Virus record (IMG/VR): IMGVR_UViG_3300028025_003567
Coordinates: 1 to 45,104 of that record
DNA length: 45,104 nucleotides
Direction: 5' to 3' (one strand)
Source of the DNA: a virus
The translations under genes were made by a program, and so were the position numbers. A model generated the notes under the pieces. The model was not told the origin of the DNA, did no database searches, and was given only the letters and a program-made list of their open reading frames with translations. Within the stretch, counting starts at the first letter, position 1. Each line of letters begins with the position of its first letter. Below are positions 38,722-45,104 of the stretch, one piece after another.

Positions 38722-40334
38722 TAGTATATAAAGGGTTTCCCAACTGGGTTATAATCTGAGCCAAGGTGGACTGGTGACATAACGGCAAGATATCGGAGGC
38801 AGTCGATGGGGTCTTTTGTTGCTCCTTTTTCTCCGTCTGCACCAGTCCACTCCTTTAGGCAGTAAATTAGGTTTTGACAGTTTTTGGAAATATAAAGTTT
38901 AGGTTGGTTAATCGGAGAGATTGGCTGACTTAGGTCATAAGAGAACCAGTCGTTGATAATTGCAACTCCTTGTTCAATGGCTACCCCTGCGGCAGGAGCA
39001 AAATACATAGGGTCTACGCTATCATCAAGCAACTCAATAAGGGAAGTGCCTCCATCCTTGCCAACTGCCTGTGTAGCCCCAGCACGAGGGTCAATATAAC
39101 GCTCAGAAATCTCTTCCTCACCTTCAAGTCTGCGAATAGTCGATTTAATCTCGTCAAGTCCCATTCCAGCACCGTTTCGTTGAGCAATGCCTTCTTTTCC
39201 GTCTGGCTTATCAGAAGCAAGTGCCCATTCGCCAAAAGACATGTCTGGGAACTCACGATAAACGAACATATTGCCGTCTTTTGCGACTCTAAGCCAAAGC
39301 ATGAACCAGTTTCTGGCTCCAGCGGGGTCAACAACCATGTAGTTAGTCCCTTCAGCGGGAATCGAGTCGTGTTCTACAATAGAATGGTCACCAAATCTTG
39401 GAAATTGAGACCCAACCGTGTTTTCTGCAAAACCGTAGGCACGAATCTTAATCTCGTGGTTATTTCTCCCAGAAAGCGTCTTACGCATTTCGTCAAAAGG
39501 AGAGTAAACATTAAGAATTGAGTGAAACCATGCAATTCCTGCATTGGAACGGTGACAATCGGCAGTAAAAGGCATCATTCCCTTCTTACATCCGTTAACA
39601 TGCACCGAATTTGCGTCCAAAAGGTCTGCTCTTAACTGGTCAGTGATTTTACAGCCAGCAACATAGTCTTTAACAACCTGTGAATAACCTTGGATTGGCG
39701 TAAAAGTCGTAATCAACTTGCCTCTTCGGGTAACAACACGGTATCGGAGGGTGTCAATCCAGTCCAGCGGCACAAGTTCATCGCACCAAATAAGGTCACA
39801 TTCGCCACCTTCAATAACATCCTTTTTCTGGGCGTAGTTCATGAATACGCACTGAGAACCGTTTGGCAAAATGAAGGTGTTGTCTGAGAATCCGTTCTTC
39901 TGAGAGTAAGAAATGTTAGTAACCTTGGTCTTTTTTGCAATTTTCAGTTCGGGCGGCAGGTACTTATAGACAACATTTTGTTGCATCTGGATACTGGACT
40001 GGTGAGTCGTGTGCAAACACCAGACCATTGCCCTGTCTTTTGAGACCAAAGTCTGGACCAACCGTTTAGCCGCCCACTCCGTTTTGCCAGCACGATTGCC
40101 GCCAAGCACCAGAATCTCCTGCTTTTTGTCAATAATTTCGTCAGCCTTTTTCCAGTGCCAAGGTTCAAAACCGTGACGATAAGGGTCTAACTTTTCAGCC
40201 AGAATCTTATCCTCACGCAATTGAAGCACCTCAATGGCTCTATCAACCCCTAGTTTTTCAACAAGAGCCTTAACATCGGGCAGTTTAACTACTGGATGCT
40301 TGGTCGGCTTGTATGAATCTAGGTCGTTTTCCAT
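38721..40334 (-). CDS. terL: Terminase large subunit (537 aa)
   Basis: The ATPase domain shows Walker A GGNRAGKT (78-85), Walker B DLIWCDE (180-186) and a coupling motif ITTFTPIQG (208-216). The C-terminal RNase H-like nuclease has three acidic positions in context: VVDPAG (Asp336), YIDPRAG (Asp415) and KDPIDCLRY (Asp508/Asp511). It packages DNA into the prohead and cuts the concatemer. It starts at the ATG at 40334, coupled to the 995-aa gene (TAATG). No clear small subunit is adjacent. Confidence 0.94.
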   Translation of the reverse strand: MENDLDSYKPTKHPVVKLPDVKALVEKLGVDRAIEVLQLREDKILAEKLDPYRHGFEPWHWKKADEIIDKKQEILVLGGNRAGKTEWAAKRLVQTLVSKDRAMVWCLHTTHQSSIQMQQNVVYKYLPPELKIAKKTKVTNISYSQKNGFSDNTFILPNGSQCVFMNYAQKKDVIEGGECDLIWCDELVPLDWIDTLRYRVVTRRGKLITTFTPIQGYSQVVKDYVAGCKITDQLRADLLDANSVHVNGCKKGMMPFTADCHRSNAGIAWFHSILNVYSPFDEMRKTLSGRNNHEIKIRAYGFAENTVGSQFPRFGDHSIVEHDSIPAEGTNYMVVDPAGARNWFMLWLRVAKDGNMFVYREFPDMSFGEWALASDKPDGKEGIAQRNGAGMGLDEIKSTIRRLEGEEEISERYIDPRAGATQAVGKDGGTSLIELLDDSVDPMYFAPAAGVAIEQGVAIINDWFSYDLSQPISPINQPKLYISKNCQNLIYCLKEWTGADGEKGATKDPIDCLRYLAVMSPVHLGSDYNPVGKPFIY

Positions 40335-43321
40335 TAATAACCATCACTAGGAGGCATGGGGGCAGGTGCAGAATTGCTATCAATATCAAACCAGCCGCCA
40401 CCATTTCCGTAATAACCAAGATTATTAAAGAATGACTTGAGGTATTCCGTGTTTCCACGAACAGCCTGTCCACCAATGCTAGAGATGGGATTCATCTCAA
40501 TATATCTTGGGTCATTAACAACACGCTTATACTTTTCAAGGGCTGGTCCAATACCATCGGTAAAAGAATCAAGACCAAGGTCCATCCACGGTCTCAAACT
40601 CAGAGGGTCAGAGCCTCTGTAAGAAGAAATAAACTGGTCTGGATTATTTGCATCTTTAATCTGGTCGTAAATCTGGAGCGGGGTAAGCACAGCACCAGCA
40701 ACTACACCAGTAGTTCTTGCCGCTTGTCCAAGTCCACGAAGAGTAGGTGCAACTGCTTCAAGCGTAGGCATCATTGAGTTCGGATTTCTAACAGCAGGGA
40801 AATTAGGACGAGCAAATTGTCTAGGTTTTCCTGCGTTTGCCCTTGTCGCTTCAGACTCAAGGATTTCTCTGGCCCTAAGCCACTTGTTGTACTTATACTC
40901 ATCACTGTTAATAAGAGTAGTATCCTTGTTTAGGTTTCTAATGTTCTTCTGCTGTGCCTTTACAAGTTGTGCCCTGTAATCTGGGGTGGCAGAATTTCCT
41001 CTATCCATCGGAGCAGACTTGTTTGCCCAAGGAGTTCCCTTCCAAGCATCTTCATCTCCAGCGGGAGACCTTGCCTTAATGTCATCGATAAGTGCCTGTC
41101 GTTCTCTGCCACTGGCGGCGGCAACAAGTCTGTCATGCTTCAACTGGTCAAATGCGGCTTTTTCTTCAGCCGCAATTCTAAGAAGTTCAGCATCTTGAGC
41201 CGCCTGTGCTTCTGCAACTGCTCTTGCCTGTGCTTCTGCTTGCAACTGTCTTTGGGCCGCAAGTCTATCTCTGGCGGTTTGCTCAACAGGAGTAACCTTT
41301 GGAAGACTGTTTCCAGTCGGGCGTTGCGGGAATGGCTTAGGAGCACCACCAGACTGAAGCGGCTGATTGGGAAGCGGCTGGCCTTCGGCAGGAAGATGAC
41401 CGATTGCAGGAGTCAACCTTGCCATTGCATCGGGGTTGTTCATGATGCTTCTCCAAGCAACTTGAATCTCTTCTGGCGTAAATCTTCCACTTCTCTTGAG
41501 TGCTCTTTCTAGGAAAGAACGCTGGGTCGCACCTTCGCCAAACAATTTAGCAATTTCTGCCTTCATCGGTTCTCCACTTGCATACGGAAGAATGTCCGAA
41601 TACAAAGTCTTGGTAAGTCTATCTCCAAAAGAAGACATGATTGCTCTTCCCTGTGCTGGAGTCGCTTCTGGGCTTACAATACCACTTCTTCCGCTCTGAG
41701 GATTATAAAAGACCTTTTCTGGCTTAACCGCTACAGGGTTTTTGTCCAAATTTTCCAGTGCGGCCTTTGCGTCAGCCTTAACCTTCTGTTCAGCAACCCA
41801 TTTTGCGGAAGCGGCTTTTTGTTCAACGGTCTGATTCTCGCCAATGTTTCTAAAGGCATCTACGACCTTGAAAACAGTAGGCAACTGTCTTTTTGCAATA
41901 TTAAGGAGCGAGCCTTCTTCTGCTCTAACCAACGCTCCAGAAGCAGGAGGCAACTTTCCAGTTTTTGCCTGTAGTTCAAGTTGTGCTCTTCTCGTAGCAT
42001 TTCTAGCAGTAACAGCAGGGTCAACAGGCTGAGTTTCCACTCTAACCGTAGGCTCATACGAAGCATTCGGCATGGCCTTTTTGTTAACTTTGTGAACGCC
42101 TTCTTTTCCAGTACCTCTAGTTCTTGCGAGAAACTCTTCAGTCGTTTCTTCAACTTGGATGCCATCTCTAGAAACTCCAGAAACGCCACCACGACCATTA
42201 AGTCTTGCGAGTTGAGACTGTGCATCGTCAGCGGCTGGCATTGAAATCGTACCACCACCTTCTCTTGCAGTAGTACCAGAAAATCCAGCAGGAGGAGTAC
42301 TAGCCGCAGGAGCCGCAGTCAGCGGAGGATTAGCCGCACTCGGAGGAGGCGGCAGTCCAGCGGGAACAGGAGTCGCAGGTTTAGGAGCGACAGGAGCAAC
42401 AATCGGAGCGTTAGCCGTAGGTCTCACAACAGGAGACGGAGTAGAAGTTGCAGGTCCAGTTCCTGGAATTACAGCAGAAACAGTCTTTTTTACTGCACCA
42501 CCGACAGCACCACCAACCTTTTTTGTTTTATCAGTAGCATTGCCAAGACCCGCCTTGGCTTTTCTGACCGCAACTTCAACTTTACTTTCTCCAGTGAACG
42601 AGTCATTAGGAGATTTGTAAGTTTTTGCGGCTTCATCCATTGCCTCAATTTCAGCCTTAACATCAGCAATGGCATTTGCAGTTGCTTTTTTTACACCTTC
42701 ATCGTCCATGTGGGCAACACTAAGTGCCTTTGGTCCACGAGTTAATTCAGCGTTTTTCTTAAAATCTTCAATAAACTTTGCCCTTTCGTGGGGAGCAACT
42801 GAAAGAAGTTCTTGTTTAAATTCAGCAACCCTAAGTTTGTGTTCTACACCCTTTTGATATTCCTTCATTGGGTTTCTTCCAGCCTTATCTCTAGCGGCTT
42901 GGAAAGCATCCAACTCATCAGCCAAAGCCTTGTTTTGCTTTGCGTCAAGTTTAGTAATAGAGGTTACCTTGTATTTCTTAAGATACTTATCGGTGATTTC
43001 TTGTCTTCTTGAAGTAGGAAATTCTTTGTCCTGTTTAATTTTGGTTGCCGCAAAAGTGTCAGCATTAACATTTTGTTCGGTTGTAACTCTTTTTGCCAAA
43101 TCAAGTATGTCATCCTCAGTCAAAGGCTTAAGCATGAGACCCCTATCAGTTCCTTTTGCAATGTGGCTTCTAATAAATCCGAGTTCAGTGTCGAAATCGG
43201 TATTCTTCATACTTACATGCTCATGCATGTACTTGAGTTTTCTTTGCTCTGCCATCAGAGCCTTATGAGTAGGGTCGTTCTGGGAGTAAGGAGTTGAGGG
43301 GGTGGGGGTCCAGTCAGCCAT
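40334..43321 (-). CDS. Large Pro/Ala-rich structural or ejection protein (995 aa)
   Basis: The start is the ATG at 43321 (MADWTPTPSTPYSQND); a frame extending to 43357 lies in the HNH gene. Residues about 1-270 are charged and helical. About 290-370 is a Pro/Ala linker (VVRPTANAPIVAPVAPKP), then a disordered middle. About 690-760 is an Ala/Gln/Arg coiled coil, and the C-terminal 150 residues include hydrophobic helical segments. It is a likely virion-associated protein. It is unusual that it lies upstream of terL, away from the other ejection-type genes. Confidence 0.75.
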   Translation of the reverse strand: MADWTPTPSTPYSQNDPTHKALMAEQRKLKYMHEHVSMKNTDFDTELGFIRSHIAKGTDRGLMLKPLTEDDILDLAKRVTTEQNVNADTFAATKIKQDKEFPTSRRQEITDKYLKKYKVTSITKLDAKQNKALADELDAFQAARDKAGRNPMKEYQKGVEHKLRVAEFKQELLSVAPHERAKFIEDFKKNAELTRGPKALSVAHMDDEGVKKATANAIADVKAEIEAMDEAAKTYKSPNDSFTGESKVEVAVRKAKAGLGNATDKTKKVGGAVGGAVKKTVSAVIPGTGPATSTPSPVVRPTANAPIVAPVAPKPATPVPAGLPPPPSAANPPLTAAPAASTPPAGFSGTTAREGGGTISMPAADDAQSQLARLNGRGGVSGVSRDGIQVEETTEEFLARTRGTGKEGVHKVNKKAMPNASYEPTVRVETQPVDPAVTARNATRRAQLELQAKTGKLPPASGALVRAEEGSLLNIAKRQLPTVFKVVDAFRNIGENQTVEQKAASAKWVAEQKVKADAKAALENLDKNPVAVKPEKVFYNPQSGRSGIVSPEATPAQGRAIMSSFGDRLTKTLYSDILPYASGEPMKAEIAKLFGEGATQRSFLERALKRSGRFTPEEIQVAWRSIMNNPDAMARLTPAIGHLPAEGQPLPNQPLQSGGAPKPFPQRPTGNSLPKVTPVEQTARDRLAAQRQLQAEAQARAVAEAQAAQDAELLRIAAEEKAAFDQLKHDRLVAAASGRERQALIDDIKARSPAGDEDAWKGTPWANKSAPMDRGNSATPDYRAQLVKAQQKNIRNLNKDTTLINSDEYKYNKWLRAREILESEATRANAGKPRQFARPNFPAVRNPNSMMPTLEAVAPTLRGLGQAARTTGVVAGAVLTPLQIYDQIKDANNPDQFISSYRGSDPLSLRPWMDLGLDSFTDGIGPALEKYKRVVNDPRYIEMNPISSIGGQAVRGNTEYLKSFFNNLGYYGNGGGWFDIDSNSAPAPMPPSDGY

Positions 43322-43322
43322 T

Positions 43323-43706
43323 TTATTTGTAAGTTCGTAGCCCCATCTTGACGGCATGGAGCAAGTTTTCGCTAGGAGTGCAAGCCTCTAGATTGTCTGC
43401 ACGATTGTTTAATTTGTTACCATCAAGGTGATTTAACTGAAGATTGTCAATAGCATGCTCGTTATGGAAGATGCACCCAAAATGAATACCCACCAACTTG
43501 TGCACTAGAATCGTGTGCCTAAACTTGTTGTTGCAGAGCGTCACCTTGTAATAGCCGCCCCCATTCTTGTTCTTGGTTAGTACCTTAGACTTAATCCTAC
43601 GCCCATCTGGGGTCACTTTGTCGGTAGACCTAACCTCACCCATGCTTGATATCTCATAGAGACCCTCAAACTGCTTTATCTTGATTGGAACCCAAGTCTC
43701 TTCCAT
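43323..43706 (-). CDS. HNH homing endonuclease with NUMOD4 motif (127 aa)
   Basis: The N-terminus (WVPIKIKQFEGLYEISSMGE, then VRS) is a NUMOD4 motif. The C-terminal part contains HKLVG (His69), LNHLDGNKLNN (Asn92, His93) and ADNLEACT, the HNH_3 pattern. Such free-standing endonucleases cut DNA of related phages lacking the gene and spread by copying. It is coupled to the 36-aa gene before it (TAATG) and ends two bases before the 995-aa gene. No intron is needed to explain it. Confidence 0.9.
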   Translation of the reverse strand: MEETWVPIKIKQFEGLYEISSMGEVRSTDKVTPDGRRIKSKVLTKNKNGGGYYKVTLCNNKFRHTILVHKLVGIHFGCIFHNEHAIDNLQLNHLDGNKLNNRADNLEACTPSENLLHAVKMGLRTYK

Positions 43707-43816
43707 TAACTATTGCGAACCTTTAGGTTCGCATCGGTTTGTAACCAGATGAGTTCTTGGAATGGGATATCGTCATCATCATCGTCTTCGTAATCGTCTG
43801 GGTCAGTATTTGCCAC
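43706..43816 (-). CDS. Small acidic protein (36 aa, GTG start uncertain)
   Basis: This frame ends in TAA overlapping the ATG of the HNH gene. I place the start at the GTG at 43816, overlapping the end of the 45-aa gene; the frame stays open to a TTG at 43915, which would give 69 aa. The product from GTG begins MANTDPDDYEDDDDDDIPFQ, highly acidic, then ELIWLQTDANLKVRNS. The coupling suggests it is real, but the start is unclear. Confidence 0.45.
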   Translation of the reverse strand: MANTDPDDYEDDDDDDIPFQELIWLQTDANLKVRNS

Positions 43817-43940
43817 AGTTGCACTTGGGCTTACCGCAGGTGCAACCTTTTCCACCCTTCTTCTTGGAAGAGTCGATTTTCTTTTTGCCTTTGTGCATGT
43901 TTTTATACTTTTCAAGGCTTTCAGAGATGTTAGGTTTCAT
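43803..43940 (-). CDS. Small cysteine-rich protein with CxC motifs (45 aa)
   Basis: The ATG at 43940 lies three bases after the stop of the 168-aa gene. The 45-residue product is Lys-rich, starts MKPNISESLEKYKNMHKGKK and ends GKGCTCGKPKCNCGKY. The C-T-C and C-N-C pairs could bind a metal or a nucleic acid. A longer frame in another phase overlaps it at 43706-43915, but this one has an ATG, near-adjacent spacing and a protein-like composition. Unrecognised. Confidence 0.65.
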   Translation of the reverse strand: MKPNISESLEKYKNMHKGKKKIDSSKKKGGKGCTCGKPKCNCGKY

Positions 43941-43943
43941 AGA

Positions 43944-44450
43944 TTAAGATTTAAAGAGCCATCTCCAGTAATCCTTCTGGTCGATGGGCTTTCCATCGGA
44001 GGATTGGTTGGTCGGGGCTGGGCCAGCCTGTTTCGGAGCACCCATAAGTGCACCCTTTGCAAACAGGCCGAGACCTCTCAGCCAATGCTGACCGTTAGTC
44101 GGGTCAAAAGTAGGAAGAGTATTGGACGGAGCATCGTTGCCGCCAAACGCTTTCTGTTCGTAATCGGGGTCATCCATGCTCAGACCAGAATAATTAGGGG
44201 TCTGACCCATTCCAGCAACCCAAGCATCGTATTCGGGAGTACCCATATCGGGCATCTGTTCGGAAACATCAGTATCTTCGGCAACAGTCCACGGCATATC
44301 GGGTTCGACAGGGTCCATATCGCCCATGTCAGCGGCTTCATCGTTCAACTTCTTCATGAAGCGAGGAGAATAGTTAGGATTGGGTGATTGATACGGACCG
44401 AGTCTAGGTCCACCAATAGTCGGATAGGCTCCAAAAGGAAAAAAGGCCAT
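43944..44450 (-). CDS. Hypothetical proline-rich late protein (168 aa)
   Basis: It starts at the ATG at 44450 (MAFFPFGAYPTIGGPRLGPY), overlapping the TAA of the preceding gene. The product is rich in Pro, Asp, Gly and Met (DMGDMDPVEPDMPW), probably disordered, with a more hydrophobic segment near residues 122-138 (WLRGLGLFAKGALMGAP). It is the second gene of the late operon. It could be a minor virion or assembly protein. No family is recognised. Confidence 0.72.
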   Translation of the reverse strand: MAFFPFGAYPTIGGPRLGPYQSPNPNYSPRFMKKLNDEAADMGDMDPVEPDMPWTVAEDTDVSEQMPDMGTPEYDAWVAGMGQTPNYSGLSMDDPDYEQKAFGGNDAPSNTLPTFDPTNGQHWLRGLGLFAKGALMGAPKQAGPAPTNQSSDGKPIDQKDYWRWLFKS

Positions 44451-44935
44451 TATTTTTTAAGGGGTAAGCCCCGAACATAGTGTGAAGCCTGTTTAGAGTC
44501 AACCATTACCTTGCAATTCAGTTTGTACTTCTTGTTGTCACGGCAGATGCACAGGACTTTGACACCAGATTCGTGCTGAACCTCAACCAGATGCGTGTTC
44601 GGAAACCAGTTGTTCACAACCTTACCCTCCCACTCAAGTCCCCAAAGGTCTTTAGGCGTTAAAGTAATAGCCATCTCTTCAAGTCTTCCGCTTTTCACTG
44701 GGTCTTTACCCAAATAAGCAATGATTTCGTCCGCTTCCTTCAGACCCTTGAACCATGAATGCAAGAAGTCAACACCAAAGGCAGTCCAAACCACCGTCCG
44801 CAAATGCTCTGGCTTGTTGGAAGGCTTACGAAACCACAAATCACGGTTATCGCACACTTGGCTCAATGCTCGCACCTCACGCAATTCGCCAAGTTTCCAT
44901 CCATTCTCAGAAACCAACTCCTTTTCAGTCTTCAT
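44450..44935 (-). CDS. Hypothetical late protein (161 aa)
   Basis: It starts at the ATG at 44935 (MKTEKELVSENGWKLGELRE). The product is a mixed alpha/beta soluble protein with Trp-rich patches (DLWGLEWEGKVVNNWFPN) and cysteines near the C-terminus (VLCICRDNKKYKLNC). It is the first gene of the late operon, close to the promoter-like element at 44944-44970. No family is recognised. Confidence 0.75.
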   Translation of the reverse strand: MKTEKELVSENGWKLGELREVRALSQVCDNRDLWFRKPSNKPEHLRTVVWTAFGVDFLHSWFKGLKEADEIIAYLGKDPVKSGRLEEMAITLTPKDLWGLEWEGKVVNNWFPNTHLVEVQHESGVKVLCICRDNKKYKLNCKVMVDSKQASHYVRGLPLKK

Positions 44936-44943
44936 CTCCGCAC

Positions 44944-44970
44944 ACTTTACCCAGCAAAATCAAATGTCAA
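44944..44970 (-). promoter_or_regulatory. Candidate late promoter
   Basis: On the minus strand there is a perfect -35 box, TTGACA (44970 to 44965), then 15 bases and TAAAGT (44949 to 44944). The 15-bp spacing is short. Transcription would begin only a few bases before the ATG at 44935, so the first late mRNA could be nearly leaderless. A similar GTAAAGT box lies upstream of the scaffold gene. Confidence 0.4.
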
Positions 44971-44976
44971 CCCTGT

Positions 44977-45102
44977 ATTCATATCCTCTATTCTATCCTC
45001 TATTCTATTGGGGGAAGCCCATTACACCCCCCCAGTGTAATCTATTACACCCCCCCATGAAATACATTACCAGTATACCTTTTTAAGCAAATAATGTGTG
45101 TG
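44977..45102. repeat. Terminal direct repeat, right copy
   Basis: Identical to bases 1-126; the final base pair of the window does not belong to the match. Upstream of it, on the minus strand, begins the late operon. The copy includes the same tandem 12-bp units and C-runs as the left end. It is an overlap end of a circular assembly or a true terminal repeat. Confidence 0.95.
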
Positions 45103-45104
45103 GA

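Noticed and set aside
43706-43915. 69-aa frame starting at TTG
   Set aside because: The upstream part overlaps the better 45-aa CxC gene in another phase. I keep only the shorter GTG-started part.
1-45104. CRISPR array, integrase or lysogeny genes
   Set aside because: No regularly spaced direct repeats, integrase catalytic pattern or CI-like repressor was seen on either strand.

Overview
The window is a complete or nearly complete genome of a tailed double-stranded DNA phage (Caudoviricetes), about 45 kb. Bases 1-126 recur exactly at 44977-45102, so the ends overlap. This is either a circular assembly of about 44,978 bp or a genome with a short direct terminal repeat. I see no integrase, excisionase or lysogeny repressor, so it looks strictly lytic. 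I infer a podovirus-like particle: the genes encode an SU10-type major capsid protein, a portal, T7-like tail tubular (adaptor and nozzle) proteins and several large internal-virion/ejection-type proteins. I see no tape measure, sheath or baseplate genes. There is no phage RNA polymerase or DNA polymerase, so transcription and elongation must use the host enzymes. Almost no gene has a Shine-Dalgarno sequence. Starts are preceded by A/C- or A/T-rich leaders, or overlap the upstream stop as TAATG or ATGA. This points to a host that initiates largely without Shine-Dalgarno (for example Bacteroidota or Verrucomicrobiota), and the lipoprotein and signal-peptide lysis genes suggest Gram-negative. 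The host cannot be fixed from sequence alone.

Layout: (1) Positions 221-6927, minus strand, hold early genes in short operons. They encode small zinc-binding-like proteins, a DUF932-like protein, a gp88-like protein, an HTH protein and many unknowns. Three operons start at near-identical promoters (around 540, 2898 and 6336) made of an extended -10 box plus an ATTG-N8-CAAT inverted repeat at fixed spacing. Tiny hydrophobic peptides sit at operon ends. (2) Positions 6939-13081, plus strand, are the replication/recombination operon: RusA resolvase, RecE-like exonuclease, winged-helix replication initiator with an internal origin-like repeat block, DnaC-like helicase loader, a secreted lysozyme/transglycosylase-like endolysin, an ERF annealing protein, tRNA-Arg(UCU), several small genes and a metallophosphoesterase. 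(3) A 13-bp-stem hairpin at 13085-13122 separates the convergent operons. (4) Positions 13175-44935, minus strand, are the late operon. Reading from 44935 downward: unknown small genes, an HNH homing endonuclease, a 995-aa protein, large terminase, portal, scaffold, capsid, adaptor, a cysteine-repeat tail protein, tail nozzle, tail-collar fibre, ejection-type proteins including a 3656-aa polyvalent protein, holin, and a lipoprotein that may act as a spanin.

How it fits together: the initiator probably binds palindrome plus 12-bp repeat clusters found both inside its own gene (8475-8542) and in the terminal/intergenic region (8-80), then recruits the host helicase through the DnaC-like loader. 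RecE-like exonuclease, ERF and RusA would supply recombination and concatemer processing. Late transcription probably starts in the terminal region near 44970. The most distinctive content is the tail protein at 31015-32634, with four six-cysteine repeats, followed by the duplicated origin-like element, the early promoter family, and the giant protein with embedded GNAT-like and degenerate ADP-ribosyltransferase-like domains.
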